From the NCBI GenBank assembly GCA_947502405.1, contig CANMZT010000003.1:267159-331158 (forward strand): a DNA stretch of 64,000 nucleotides, written 5' to 3'. Positions 27,728 to 37,602 of the stretch are shown piece after piece (the first letter of the stretch is position 1; every line of letters starts with the position of its first letter). The notes under the pieces were generated by a model. It had not been told where the DNA came from. It saw only the letters and a program-made list of their open reading frames with translations, and made no database searches. Both the position numbers and the translations under genes were made by a program. The DNA is from an uncultured Algibacter sp. (GTDB lineage: Bacteria; Bacteroidota; Bacteroidia; Flavobacteriales; Flavobacteriaceae).

Positions 27728-29455
27728 ATGAAATTAAAAACCTACCTGTTTTTATCATTAATTACCTTTTTTTATGGATGCTCTAAAGAGAGTGATTCTA
27801 AAATTCAGACTGGAAGTATTGAAGTAAGTGTTCTTATAGAAGAAAATAACGAACCAGTATTTGATGCAGTTGTTTCAATAAACTCAATTGCAAAAGAAGA
27901 AGTATCCGGAGTAGAAGGTACTGTTCTTTTTAGCAATGTAGAAGTAGGTAGTTATGAAATTTCAGTGGAGATTCCTTTTAGCACCACCTTTATCAAACAA
28001 ATTGTTACTGTCGAAAATAACAAAACAACCAATGTTATTATATTAGTAGATGGACCTAGCGTTGTAACTCCTGACGAATTAGATATAGATAAATTATTAG
28101 ATGCTTCATACGGGAGTTTAGTAACTGAGAGTATTTTTGGAGCTTCTGGTTATGCTTCAATTTGGGGAGATATTGGTTCAGATATTTTAACATCTAATAG
28201 CTCAAATGCGCTGATTCGTAAACTAGATAATTATGAATTTAGTTCTACTGATAGAAGTATTGAAGATATCTGGACAAATCATTACATAGTAATTAGAAAT
28301 GCTAATATTGGTATTGACGCTATTGAAAATTCAGAATTTATAAGCGAACTTAATACAGATGAAAATGTTGCTAAAGCACAATTTAAATTCTTAAGAGCTC
28401 TTGTTTATTTCAACTTAGTAAAACTATTTGGAAACCCAGTATTAGTGGCATCAGCTGATGTTTCTCAATCTAATAATCCTGTAATTCAAGATCCCATAAA
28501 AGTTTACCAACTTATTGAAGAAGATTTAATTTTTGCTGAAAACAATTTAGAAGATTCAAATCTAAAAAGTAAAGCCTCTAAGTCTGCTGCTCAAGCTCTT
28601 TTAGGAAAAGTATATTTACAAATGGCGGGTTTTCCATTATTACAAAATGATAAATATGCTAAGGCTTTAGAACAATTTTCTAAACTTGATGGAAAATATA
28701 CTCTTGAAACAGAATACAAGACCAATTTTGAAGCAGAAAAAGTAAATGCTAGTAATGAAGTTATTTTTTCAATAGATTTTAGTTTACCTGGTAATTCAAA
28801 TGTTTGGGATTGGAACTATTGGGGCCCTTTAGGTGTTAGTGAAAGAGACTTTTATTTACTAACAACTGGTTTTGTAAAAAGCTATTTTAAGTCTTCAAAT
28901 GATTTAATAAGCCCAATTACATTTCCTTTGGATACCGATGATACTAGATTTTTCGAAAACATAGCATCTTTCAAATCACAAAATGATATAACTACTAATG
29001 CAGAGAATAGTGACGATTGGCGGCCATATAAGTTTAGTGAAAGCTATCAAAAAGGAGTACCATATCATTTACCATTTTTAAGATATGCTGATGTTTTGTT
29101 AATGATAGCTGAGGCTGAAAATGCAATTAACGGACCAACTGCAAAAGCTTATGAAGCTGTTAACTTAGTTAGAAGAAGGGCTTTTGGAAATACTGATAAT
29201 GATTTAAACACTGGACTTAGTCAAGAAGCTTTTTTAGATATAATACTCAATGAGAGACGTCTTGAGTTATGTTATGAGGGCCATAGAAAAGATGATTTAG
29301 TTAGAACACAAAAATTACAAAGTGTTATAGAAAATTATAATACTAGTAACCCGCAGAATACAAAAAATTATCAGCCATATAAATATATATTCCCGATTCC
29401 TCAAATAGAAATAAACTTGAATCCTGGGGTTAATCAGAATGATGGTTATTTATAA
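27728..29455 (+). CDS. RagB/SusD-family outer-membrane lipoprotein with N-terminal beta domain
   Basis: The 575-residue lipoprotein has a signal peptide with lipobox FYGC (Cys18). Residues about 30-105 form a small carboxypeptidase-regulatory-like beta domain (GSIEVSVLIEENNEPVFDAVVS ... GTVLFSNVEVGSYEISVEI). Residues about 115-575 are SusD-like: the TPR-type helices include AQFKFLRALVYFNLVKLFG, and the C-terminus has RYADVLLMIAEAENAI and ILNERRLELCYEGHRKDDLVR, typical of the family. SusD lids capture glycans or peptides for a SusC TonB-dependent transporter. Here no susC is adjacent, and the beta domain usually found on SusC is fused to SusD. The ligand is unknown. Confidence 0.85.
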   Translation: MKLKTYLFLSLITFFYGCSKESDSKIQTGSIEVSVLIEENNEPVFDAVVSINSIAKEEVSGVEGTVLFSNVEVGSYEISVEIPFSTTFIKQIVTVENNKTTNVIILVDGPSVVTPDELDIDKLLDASYGSLVTESIFGASGYASIWGDIGSDILTSNSSNALIRKLDNYEFSSTDRSIEDIWTNHYIVIRNANIGIDAIENSEFISELNTDENVAKAQFKFLRALVYFNLVKLFGNPVLVASADVSQSNNPVIQDPIKVYQLIEEDLIFAENNLEDSNLKSKASKSAAQALLGKVYLQMAGFPLLQNDKYAKALEQFSKLDGKYTLETEYKTNFEAEKVNASNEVIFSIDFSLPGNSNVWDWNYWGPLGVSERDFYLLTTGFVKSYFKSSNDLISPITFPLDTDDTRFFENIASFKSQNDITTNAENSDDWRPYKFSESYQKGVPYHLPFLRYADVLLMIAEAENAINGPTAKAYEAVNLVRRRAFGNTDNDLNTGLSQEAFLDIILNERRLELCYEGHRKDDLVRTQKLQSVIENYNTSNPQNTKNYQPYKYIFPIPQIEINLNPGVNQNDGYL

Positions 29456-29492
29456 TTTTTAATGCTGAGTCATTTTTAATAATAGGGGGCTC

Positions 29493-31169
29493 TTATTTCA
29501 GTTCGTTATTGTAATATGTTGTGGCGTCTTGTACAGAAAGACTTAGTTTTTTTTCTTCAGAAGTTATGCGTTTTGTGTTCCAATTTAAATAGTTTGCACA
29601 ATCTTTAGAAATAATTTTCATATACTTTTTTACACTTTCAATATCAAAATACAAGCGACCTGTTCTTCTTATAAAAAAATCGTTTAAACTGTTTATCATC
29701 TCGTGATGTATACCATACCAGAGTTCAGCTCTAATTAAGCATTCTAAAGGGTTGTTAGATTTAAAATCTTTTGATTTCTCAATAATAATGTCCGCTTGTT
29801 TACCGTAAGATGAAGATAAGTACCAAGAATAATAGCTATCAGTAATTCCTAGACTAGATAAAACGTTTTTGAGTTCGAGTTGGTACGCTTCTACTTCATC
29901 AGTAGATTTAAGTGGCGGATTTACCAAGCTAATAGTTTCTGTCTTTGATTCTTCAAGTTTTGGCAAAGTTTTACTATTACTGTGTGTTTTTAAAACGGCC
30001 TCTAAAGCTCTGTAAGCCATTTTTCTGTAGCCTGTAAGCTTTCCTCCTGCCATAGATATTAAACCGCTTTCTGAAACAAATATTTCGTCTTTTCGGGATA
30101 ATTCTGAAGCTGATTTATTCTCTTCATGAATCAGTGGTCTTAAGCCAGCCCAATTAGATTCAATATCATCAATAGTTAAATTTACCGTTTTAAACATACT
30201 ATTTATAGCATTCAAAAGGTAATCAGCATCAGCTTTTGTTGCAACTACATGGTCTAAACTTCCAGAATAATTAGTATCCGTAGTGCCTACATAGGTTATT
30301 TTACCTCTGGGTATCGCAAAAACCATTCTGCCATCAGGAACATCAAAATAAATGGATTGTTTAACGGGTAATTTCTCAAACGGAAATACAAGATGAACTC
30401 CTTTAGTAAGATGAAGTCGTTTTTTATTTATTGAATTATCTTTTTTACGAACTTGATCAACCCAAGGACCAGCAGCAGAAACATAATTTTTAGCTTTTAC
30501 CGTAAATATACTTTCAGAGTTATAATCTTTACAATTTAAACTTTCTATTTTCGATTGACTATCGTAATTAAAAGATGTCATTTCGCAATAATTTATAATC
30601 GTAGCACCTATAGTAGCTGCCTTTTTTAAAATTTCAATAGTTAATCGCGCGTCATCTGTTCTGTATTCAGCATACAAACCACCTCCTATAACAGTTTGTT
30701 TATTAAGCAAAGGTTCTTTGTGTAACGTTTCTTCTTTATCTAACATCTTTCGTCTATCATCTCCTTTAACATCTGCCAGAAAATCATATACTTTTAAACC
30801 TAAAGCAGTCATTAATTTTCCATAGGTCCCGCCTTCAATTAAGGGAAGTAACATTTTTTGGGGTGTTACTAAATGTGGTGCTAGATTATGCACAATGGCA
30901 CGTTCTGATCCAGACTCTCTAACTAAACTGATTTCAAAGTTCTTTAAATAACGTAAACCACCATGTATGAGTTTTGTAGATTTATTACTAGTGCCCGAAG
31001 CAAAATCATTTTTTTCTATAAGACAAACTTTTAGCCCTCTAGCCGTAGCATCTAATGCAATGCCTGCTCCAGTAATACCACCACCAATAATAGCCAAATC
31101 AAAAGTTTCTGAAACTAGTTTAGCTATTTGAGATGATCTATGTAATATCGAAAATTTTGAAGCTTGCAC
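29493..31169 (-). CDS. glpD: Glycerol-3-phosphate dehydrogenase/oxidase
   Basis: This flavoenzyme oxidises sn-glycerol-3-phosphate to dihydroxyacetone phosphate at the inner face of the membrane and passes electrons to quinone (or oxygen). The 558 residues show the FAD fingerprint IIGGGITGAGIALDA (about 27-41), the motif TSNKSTKLIHGGLRYLKNFE, AAGPWVDQVR, and the C-terminal cap domain. It is the last gene of a leftward cluster, 11 bases after the hydrolase gene. No glpK or glpF is nearby. Confidence 0.93.
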   Translation of the reverse strand: MQASKFSILHRSSQIAKLVSETFDLAIIGGGITGAGIALDATARGLKVCLIEKNDFASGTSNKSTKLIHGGLRYLKNFEISLVRESGSERAIVHNLAPHLVTPQKMLLPLIEGGTYGKLMTALGLKVYDFLADVKGDDRRKMLDKEETLHKEPLLNKQTVIGGGLYAEYRTDDARLTIEILKKAATIGATIINYCEMTSFNYDSQSKIESLNCKDYNSESIFTVKAKNYVSAAGPWVDQVRKKDNSINKKRLHLTKGVHLVFPFEKLPVKQSIYFDVPDGRMVFAIPRGKITYVGTTDTNYSGSLDHVVATKADADYLLNAINSMFKTVNLTIDDIESNWAGLRPLIHEENKSASELSRKDEIFVSESGLISMAGGKLTGYRKMAYRALEAVLKTHSNSKTLPKLEESKTETISLVNPPLKSTDEVEAYQLELKNVLSSLGITDSYYSWYLSSSYGKQADIIIEKSKDFKSNNPLECLIRAELWYGIHHEMINSLNDFFIRRTGRLYFDIESVKKYMKIISKDCANYLNWNTKRITSEEKKLSLSVQDATTYYNNELK

Positions 31170-31180
31170 TGTATAATTAT

Positions 31181-32020
31181 TTATTTAAAAAAATCAATTA
31201 TTTTATCAGTTGCCAATTTTAATTCCTCAGAAATTTGTTCATTCTCCCAGGGATGTTTGACATTAAACACATGGTCTGCCCCTTCAACAATTTCTAACTG
31301 ACTTTCAGAATTCCATTGGTGTAGTTGATGCGCCTCATCAATTAAAACACTAGTGTCTTTATTTCCATGAATAATTAGGTAAGGTATTTTTAAGTTTGAA
31401 ACCGCTCGTCTTATGGTTAAGCGTTCTTCATTTTGAATGAAATCCTCATAAAACTGATAGTAATGTGGCATTTGTTGTTTGGTTCTTCCATTCATAACAT
31501 ATTTAACACCGTCTTTTTTCCATTGTTCTAAGTTGCCAGTAGTAGATGTTCGTTTACCAAAGTTAGACACTCCAGCAAGACTTACAACATTTTTTACTCT
31601 TTGGTCTTCTTCAGATTTAATGGTAACAATACCACCTGCTCTACTGTGGCCTATTAAGTTTATGTTTTTAGAATCTGCCTCTTTATTGTAATCATTATTA
31701 GATTGTATCCAATCAATTACTGTTTCCAAATCATCTAACTCTTTAGTATAATTATTATTCCCAAAAGCCTCTAAATCTGGAAAGTCTATAGGTTGTTCCA
31801 CAGTACCTCCATTGTGGGAGAAATTAAACTTTATAAAAAAGAAACCTGCTTCGGCAAATGTTTTTGCCATTAAATCCCAAGCCCCCCAATCTTTAAAACC
31901 TTTATAACCATGACAAAATATAACAATAGGTTTAGGGTTTGAATTTTCAATAAAAAAAACATCTGTTAGGATAGGTTTTTCGTGTTTACCCGAAAGGGTA
32001 ATATTTTTTTTAATAATCAT
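31181..32020 (-). CDS. Alpha/beta hydrolase (dienelactone-hydrolase-like)
   Basis: This 279-residue cytoplasmic alpha/beta-hydrolase contains VIFCHGYKGFKDWGAWD after the first strands, the nucleophile elbow IGHSRAGG, a late acid in IHGNKDTSVLI, and histidine in EGADHVFNV. It resembles serine-hydrolase esterases or acylaminopeptidase-type enzymes, but the substrate is not evident. It is translated right after the addB-type gene (2-base gap) and before glpD. Confidence 0.8.
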   Translation of the reverse strand: MIIKKNITLSGKHEKPILTDVFFIENSNPKPIVIFCHGYKGFKDWGAWDLMAKTFAEAGFFFIKFNFSHNGGTVEQPIDFPDLEAFGNNNYTKELDDLETVIDWIQSNNDYNKEADSKNINLIGHSRAGGIVTIKSEEDQRVKNVVSLAGVSNFGKRTSTTGNLEQWKKDGVKYVMNGRTKQQMPHYYQFYEDFIQNEERLTIRRAVSNLKIPYLIIHGNKDTSVLIDEAHQLHQWNSESQLEIVEGADHVFNVKHPWENEQISEELKLATDKIIDFFK

Positions 32021-32022
32021 AA

Positions 32023-34770
32023 TTATATTTCTTTTTCAGTAAAATCGGTATTCGGATTACAGATTTCTAAAATAAGTGCTTTCAATTCTGTTTCAAATGC
32101 CTCAATGGTTTCAGTTGTTATTAGACTGTCCTTTTTTCCTCTTGCGCTCTCCTTTTTAGCAAATTTTAAAAATCCTGAATTTAAGTTTTTAAATGAAATG
32201 ATACCAGCTTCAATAGGAAGGGTGATTGTTTTAGATTTATACATCATGTAGGTGTATGTTAAAACTTGAAAGCTTTTACTGTACTTTGTGTAATCAGTTG
32301 TAATGTAATTCCAGTCTACTACTTCAACTTGATTTTGATTTACATTACCTGTTTTGTAATCAATAATTCTAGTTATTCCATTACATACATCAACTCTATC
32401 TACTTTTCCTTTTATTTTTATAGGAAAATCTAAATCAGGAATAGTTATGGATATATCATTATCAGCTTCTATGGCAATAATTTTAATAACATCTCCTGCG
32501 TTTAAGCCTTTTAACTCTAAATTTAAAAAGTTAGAAACATAACGTTTAGCTATTTCAAAAACAATAAGGTTCTTTCCTTTTGTTAAATCACCTTCTTTAT
32601 ATTCTTTCTTAAAGTGATAGCGTACAGTTTTATCTATTTTAGATTTTAAGCTTTTTATTTTTTCAACAGTTAATAATTCATTAATAAAAGGTTTATAAAA
32701 ATCTTCAAGGGTATTATGTACGACTGTTCCAAGCGTATTAGCAGCAACAGTTTCCTCAACCTCTTCATAATCTTTTATTTTCAAAATTTTCTGATAATAA
32801 AAATCAATTGGATTTCTTATGTAGTTAGTTAACGATGAAGGCGAAAAACCTTCACCTGCGATTTTAATTATCAATTCTTGTAAATTCCTTGTTTTTTCTA
32901 TAATATTTAAATCGTGCTCAATAGTTGGAACTATCGGTGTATTAATTTGATGATTTATTTTATGGATACCTTCCAGTTCCAGTTGCGTTATAAACCTACT
33001 TTTTTCTCCACCAGTTAACACATCAGCTTCGGTATTATACAATAAAAAAACATTTTTAGCACGTTGTAAAAGCCTATAAAAATGATAGGTGTAAACAGCG
33101 TCTTTTTCTTTATAGGTAGGTAAATTGTTTTCAAGTTTTACATCAAAAGGAATAAACGAATTATTGCTTTTTCCAGCAGGAAGAATACCTTCATTTACAG
33201 AGGAAATAATAACAGTTTCAAAATCCAAAACACGAGATTCAAGCATACCCATTAGCTGTAAACCTTGTAATGGTTCTCCTTGAAAATCTAAAGTTTCACT
33301 ACTTAAAAGTTCTTTATAAATACTGTATAAAGTTGAAATATCTTTTATATGTTGGTATTCTGAGTTTAATCTTATCAATTCATTAAACAATTCATTAAAG
33401 CGAAACGTGTATTCTAATGCGAGTAGGTTAGATGTTTCATCTAGATAAGATTTTATAGATAATATGAGTTTTGAGCAACTCTTTAAAGCTATAGATGTTG
33501 AGTTTTTCCAACTAGAAAATAATAAATCTATAGTTTGATACTCACCCTCAATAATTTTCGTTAGTCGCTCCTTATTCAAATAAACAAGATTATTATTGTC
33601 TATAGTTTCAATAATTTTTGAAGCATTATCTACACTATCTATCATAAGTAAAGGTCTTATAAACTGATGCGATAAAATATTGATAATATCTTTGTGATAG
33701 AATGATTCTGAATTGGTTCTATGTAATTGAAAAAGAGCATCAAATAGAGATGCTAAAGGAATTGACTTTAAAGGAAAACCCATGGTAACATTTAAAGCCT
33801 GAATACTGGTTGGCAAAGAATTAAGCACCGGAATTAATAAGCTTTCGTCACCCAAAACAACAGCAGTACTATTTAATTGAGGATTTTCTTGTTGTAAGTC
33901 TTTTAAAAGCGAACCTATGTATTTTGCTTGACCTATATTTTTAGGAATACCTATAACAGATATGTTTTTATCTTTTGAATAATTTTTGGTAATCCAGCTA
34001 AAAGTATTGTTTTCAAAGTATTTCCAGTTTTTTAAATGCGATTTGATAAATAGCGCTGCGTCATGTTTTGGATTACTTATGAATGTATCATCAATATCCC
34101 AGTAAACTTGAGCTAAATCATTTTGAAGTAGTTCTTGAATAATTGTTTCCTCAGCAGTATTAAGGGCATTAAAGCCAACAAACACGTGCTTTTTTTCTGA
34201 ATTGTTTTGAATGTAAGCCTCAAGGTTTTCAACAGCTTCTCTATAAATTAATCCTTGATATCCAATTTTTTTGTTAAGGAGTTGAGTAATTAAATGCTGA
34301 TAATAGGCATTTAATTTATTCCAGAAGGATAAATATTTTTTAATGAATTCTGTTTGGTTCTCTTCTAAAGACCAGTGTTTTAAGTCTTGAATAGCACTTA
34401 AATAGTTAAAAACACTTTTTTGAGGAATTAAATAACGATCTATTTCATTAAAATCTTGGATTAGTATTTGAGCCCATTTTGAAAACGATTCAAAAGTGTC
34501 TCTATCTTCTTTTTTTGTTAAATGTGTGTAAGTGGAATAAAATTCGAAAAGAAGCTCTGTAGAGGAAACAGTTTTTAGTTGGGATAATTCTTCAACAAAC
34601 TCTTCAACACTAAGAATAATAGGAGAGAATATCGTTTCATCAACAATTGATAAAAGTTCATTTTTCAAGAAAATCCCAGCTCTTTTACTGGGTAAAATAA
34701 ATGTTAATTGGGATAGGTTATGTTTGTTGTGCTGTAAATCTTTTAAAACATCATGGATGAAAGTCGTCAT
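32023..34770 (-). CDS. AddB-type PD-(D/E)XK nuclease/helicase-like subunit
   Basis: This 915-residue protein resembles the AddB/RexB subunit of the AddAB double-strand-break resection complex. An N-terminal inactivated helicase-like domain carries FILPSKRAGIFLKNEL, and a C-terminal nuclease domain has SPSSLTNYIRNPIDFYYQKIL and the active-site strand ITRIIDYKTGNV. The Walker A motif is not canonical, as is common in this family's second subunit. Its partner, an AddA-type helicase-nuclease, is at 37603-40737, with ompA and kbl in between. It starts the leftward unit with the hydrolase and glpD. Confidence 0.85.
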   Translation of the reverse strand: MTTFIHDVLKDLQHNKHNLSQLTFILPSKRAGIFLKNELLSIVDETIFSPIILSVEEFVEELSQLKTVSSTELLFEFYSTYTHLTKKEDRDTFESFSKWAQILIQDFNEIDRYLIPQKSVFNYLSAIQDLKHWSLEENQTEFIKKYLSFWNKLNAYYQHLITQLLNKKIGYQGLIYREAVENLEAYIQNNSEKKHVFVGFNALNTAEETIIQELLQNDLAQVYWDIDDTFISNPKHDAALFIKSHLKNWKYFENNTFSWITKNYSKDKNISVIGIPKNIGQAKYIGSLLKDLQQENPQLNSTAVVLGDESLLIPVLNSLPTSIQALNVTMGFPLKSIPLASLFDALFQLHRTNSESFYHKDIINILSHQFIRPLLMIDSVDNASKIIETIDNNNLVYLNKERLTKIIEGEYQTIDLLFSSWKNSTSIALKSCSKLILSIKSYLDETSNLLALEYTFRFNELFNELIRLNSEYQHIKDISTLYSIYKELLSSETLDFQGEPLQGLQLMGMLESRVLDFETVIISSVNEGILPAGKSNNSFIPFDVKLENNLPTYKEKDAVYTYHFYRLLQRAKNVFLLYNTEADVLTGGEKSRFITQLELEGIHKINHQINTPIVPTIEHDLNIIEKTRNLQELIIKIAGEGFSPSSLTNYIRNPIDFYYQKILKIKDYEEVEETVAANTLGTVVHNTLEDFYKPFINELLTVEKIKSLKSKIDKTVRYHFKKEYKEGDLTKGKNLIVFEIAKRYVSNFLNLELKGLNAGDVIKIIAIEADNDISITIPDLDFPIKIKGKVDRVDVCNGITRIIDYKTGNVNQNQVEVVDWNYITTDYTKYSKSFQVLTYTYMMYKSKTITLPIEAGIISFKNLNSGFLKFAKKESARGKKDSLITTETIEAFETELKALILEICNPNTDFTEKEI

Positions 34771-34781
34771 TGTATAAAAAT

Positions 34782-34814
34782 AAAAAAACGCTTCGGAAAC
34801 CCGAAGCGTTTTTT
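34782..34814 (-). terminator. Bidirectional terminator after ompA
   Basis: A 9-bp GC-rich stem (acgcttcgg / ccgaagcgt), extended by A/T runs on both sides, has an AAAC loop. It lies downstream of the leftward OmpA stop (34850) and before the addB-type start. Confidence 0.85.
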
Positions 34815-34849
34815 GTAAACTTATTTATTTTAAATTAATTCAGCAGTTA

Positions 34850-36247
34850 TTATTTTGCTAAGTTAATTTCTACACGTCTGTTGTTAGCTCTACCAGCTCT
34901 AGTTTTATTAGAGTCAATTGGTCTAGACTCTCCATATCCAAGAGCAGATAATCTGAAGGCATCAATACCATTAGTCACTAAGTATTCTTTCACAGAATTA
35001 GCTCTAGAGTCAGATAATCTTTGGTTTAATTTCTCGCTACCTACACTATCAGTATGACCTTCAACTGTAAATTTAGCAGTTGGGTATTCTTTAAGAATTC
35101 CGATAATATCTCCTAATACAGCTTCAGATTGAGCTTTGATAGTTGATTTACCTGTATCAAACAAAATAGTTTTAGCATATTCATTAAGTGTTTTTTGAAC
35201 AGCTTCAGTAACTTCAGGACAACCATTGTTTGCAACAGTACCTTTTACTTCAGGACATTTGTCATCTTTATCTAATACACCGTCACCATCTTTATCTGCC
35301 CAAGGACAACCATTGTTTGCAGCAGGTCCAGCCTCATTAGGACATTTATCATCAGCATCAGTAACACCGTCACCATCAGCATCAGGACAACCAGCTAAAG
35401 CTTTTAAACCAGCAACTGTAGGACAGTTATCTTTGTTATCAGCAACACCATCTCCGTCAGTATCAGGACATCCATTAAGCTCAGCTAAACCAGCTTCATT
35501 AGGACAATCATCTTTACTGTCTTCAATACCATCACCATCAGAATCAGGACATCCGTTGAATGCTGGTAAACCAGCAACATCTGGACAAGCATCATCTTTG
35601 TCATATATACCATCACCATCTGTATCAGTTCCACCAAATTTGATAGAAAGACCAGCAGTATGTTGGAAGTGTGTATCTAAATAATCTTCGAAGGCATGTT
35701 TGTAAGCAGTTTGTAATGTTAAACCAACATTATCACTAAACCAAACATTGAATCCTAAAGTACCATTTAATGTACCAGCACCAATTTCATCAACCCAAGT
35801 GTAACCACCACCGATTCCAACAAAAGGATCGAAAGTTTTACCTTCTAGAAAGTTATATTTAATTGTACCATCAATTCCGTAGTATGATAAATCATCAACA
35901 TCATTGGTTACATCTGGAGCTGTACTAATATCTCCCCATTTACTTATTTTATTTATAGAACCAGCAATACCGAAAGAGAAACCATCACTAAGATATTTCG
36001 ATACAGAGATTGTAGATAAAGAAGGTAGGATGTTCCAGTGATCAGTTGCATTCAAGAATTCTTCTCCAAATGATTCACTTGAGAAACCACCTGTTGTAAG
36101 ATCACCTGATCCAGTTGGATATGCATCAACTGCATTTACCCCAATAGTAATTTGCCATGGGTTGTTTTGGTCTTGCGCATTTACGTTGCTATAACCAAGT
36201 ACAAGCAACATAGCGAACAATAATCTGCTAAGATTTTTCATATTCAA
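34850..36247 (-). CDS. OmpA-family outer-membrane protein with thrombospondin-3 repeats
   Basis: The 465-residue protein has a signal peptide (about 1-24, NVNAQ). An N-terminal eight-strand beta-barrel region follows to about 200. About five calcium-binding thrombospondin type-3 repeats ([19 protein letters not shown] and similar) cover about 205-340, and the C-terminal OmpA domain with [23 protein letters not shown] binds peptidoglycan. It is an abundant porin/anchor protein of the flavobacterial outer membrane. A -7 box and a leader of about 60 bases precede it, and a strong terminator follows, so it is a separate unit. Confidence 0.93.
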   Translation of the reverse strand: MNMKNLSRLLFAMLLVLGYSNVNAQDQNNPWQITIGVNAVDAYPTGSGDLTTGGFSSESFGEEFLNATDHWNILPSLSTISVSKYLSDGFSFGIAGSINKISKWGDISTAPDVTNDVDDLSYYGIDGTIKYNFLEGKTFDPFVGIGGGYTWVDEIGAGTLNGTLGFNVWFSDNVGLTLQTAYKHAFEDYLDTHFQHTAGLSIKFGGTDTDGDGIYDKDDACPDVAGLPAFNGCPDSDGDGIEDSKDDCPNEAGLAELNGCPDTDGDGVADNKDNCPTVAGLKALAGCPDADGDGVTDADDKCPNEAGPAANNGCPWADKDGDGVLDKDDKCPEVKGTVANNGCPEVTEAVQKTLNEYAKTILFDTGKSTIKAQSEAVLGDIIGILKEYPTAKFTVEGHTDSVGSEKLNQRLSDSRANSVKEYLVTNGIDAFRLSALGYGESRPIDSNKTRAGRANNRRVEINLAK

Positions 36248-36309
36248 AAGTTTAATTTTTAAGTGTTAATTGTGAACAAAAGTAAGTTGTTAAATGTTAT
36301 TAACAAAGA

Positions 36310-36317
36310 CAAATATA
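36310..36317 (-). promoter_or_regulatory. Promoter -7 box for ompA
   Basis: On the minus strand TATATTTG matches TAnnTTTG and lies 62 bases upstream of the OmpA ATG at 36247, leaving a long AT-rich 5' leader. The gene and the box spacing suit a highly expressed outer-membrane protein. Confidence 0.5.
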
Positions 36318-36387
36318 AAAAAATATTATACATTAAGTTGACACCTATTAGCGATTACTTTAACTCATTTACTTGTTAAGAATGAGT

Positions 36388-37581
36388 TTAGATAACTTTT
36401 AGTTGCTTCCCAACCTTAATAAACGCAGCAATAGCCTTGTCTAAGTGGGTTTTTGTATGAGCTGCAGAAAGTTGAACTCTAATCCTAGCTTTCTCTTTTG
36501 GTACCACAGGGAAAAAGAAGCCTATAACATAAATTCCCTCGATTAAAAGCATGTTTGCCATAGTTTGTGATAATTTTGCATCGTATAACATAACAGGAAC
36601 TATGGCTGAATCACCATCTACAATATCAAAACCAGCTTGTTTCATACCTTTTTTAAAGTAATTTGTGTTCCATTCTAAAGTATCTCTTAATTCAGTGTTA
36701 TTTGCTAACATGTCAAATACTTTGATTGATGCACCAACTATAGCAGGGGCAAGAGAGTTTGAAAATAAATAAGGTCTGGAACGTTGACGTAACATATCGA
36801 TAATCTCTTTTTTACCAGTGGTATAACCACCCATAGCACCACCTAAGGCTTTACCAAGTGTACCTGTAATGATGTCTATACGGTTTAAAACACCTTTTTC
36901 TTCAAGAGTACCCCTACCTGTTTTTCCTATAAAACCTGTAGCATGACATTCGTCTATCATAACTAAAGCATCATATTTGTCAGCTAAATCACAAATCTCA
37001 TCTAAAGGCGCGACTAACCCATCCATAGAGAACACACCATCAGTAACTATAATTTTAAACCTAGCACCATTAGAATTAGCATTTATAAGTTGTTTTTCCA
37101 AATCTGTCATATCGTTATTTTGATAACGATATCTGGCAGCTTTACACAAACGTACACCATCAATAATAGAAGCATGATTTAGTGAGTCAGAAATAATAGC
37201 ATCATCTTTAGTAAGTAAAGGCTCAAAAACCCCTCCATTAGCATCAAAAGCAGCAGCATACAGTATAGTATCTTCAGTTTTATAAAATTCTGCTATTTTT
37301 TGCTCTAGAGTTTTGTGGATATCTTGAGTGCCACATATAAAGCGTACCGAACTCATCCCAAACCCATGCGTATCCATAGTATCTTTGGCTGCTTGAATAA
37401 CTTCCGGGTGAGATGATAACCCTAAATAATTGTTAGCGCAAAAGTTTAGTACGGTTTCACCTGTATTTAAAGTAATTTCTGCGCCTTGTGCAGAAGTAAT
37501 AATTCGCTCTTCTTTATAAAGCCCATTGTCTTTTATCTCTTGTAGTTCTTTTTGAAGATGATTTTTCAGTTTTCCATACAT
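36388..37581 (-). CDS. kbl: Glycine C-acetyltransferase (2-amino-3-ketobutyrate CoA ligase)
   Basis: This PLP enzyme of the alpha-oxoamine synthase family condenses glycine with acetyl-CoA, or in reverse cleaves 2-amino-3-ketobutyrate in threonine breakdown. The length of 397 residues is normal. The PLP lysine is Lys244 in [13 protein letters not shown], and the cofactor Asp/His motif is MIDECHATG (Asp210). Related enzymes (BioF, HemA, SPT) share these motifs, but the overall sequence fits Kbl. It follows the addA-type gene by 21 bases and is probably cotranscribed. No tdh gene is adjacent. Confidence 0.92.
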   Translation of the reverse strand: MYGKLKNHLQKELQEIKDNGLYKEERIITSAQGAEITLNTGETVLNFCANNYLGLSSHPEVIQAAKDTMDTHGFGMSSVRFICGTQDIHKTLEQKIAEFYKTEDTILYAAAFDANGGVFEPLLTKDDAIISDSLNHASIIDGVRLCKAARYRYQNNDMTDLEKQLINANSNGARFKIIVTDGVFSMDGLVAPLDEICDLADKYDALVMIDECHATGFIGKTGRGTLEEKGVLNRIDIITGTLGKALGGAMGGYTTGKKEIIDMLRQRSRPYLFSNSLAPAIVGASIKVFDMLANNTELRDTLEWNTNYFKKGMKQAGFDIVDGDSAIVPVMLYDAKLSQTMANMLLIEGIYVIGFFFPVVPKEKARIRVQLSAAHTKTHLDKAIAAFIKVGKQLKVI

Positions 37582-37602
37582 TTTATTGCGTTTTATGCAA
37601 AT

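Noticed and set aside
35226..35684. 152-codon rightward ORF within the OmpA gene
   Set aside because: It is the antisense shadow of the repetitive thrombospondin-3 repeats. The translation is a low-complexity Ser/Pro/Ala mirror, and the OmpA frame is clearly the coding one.
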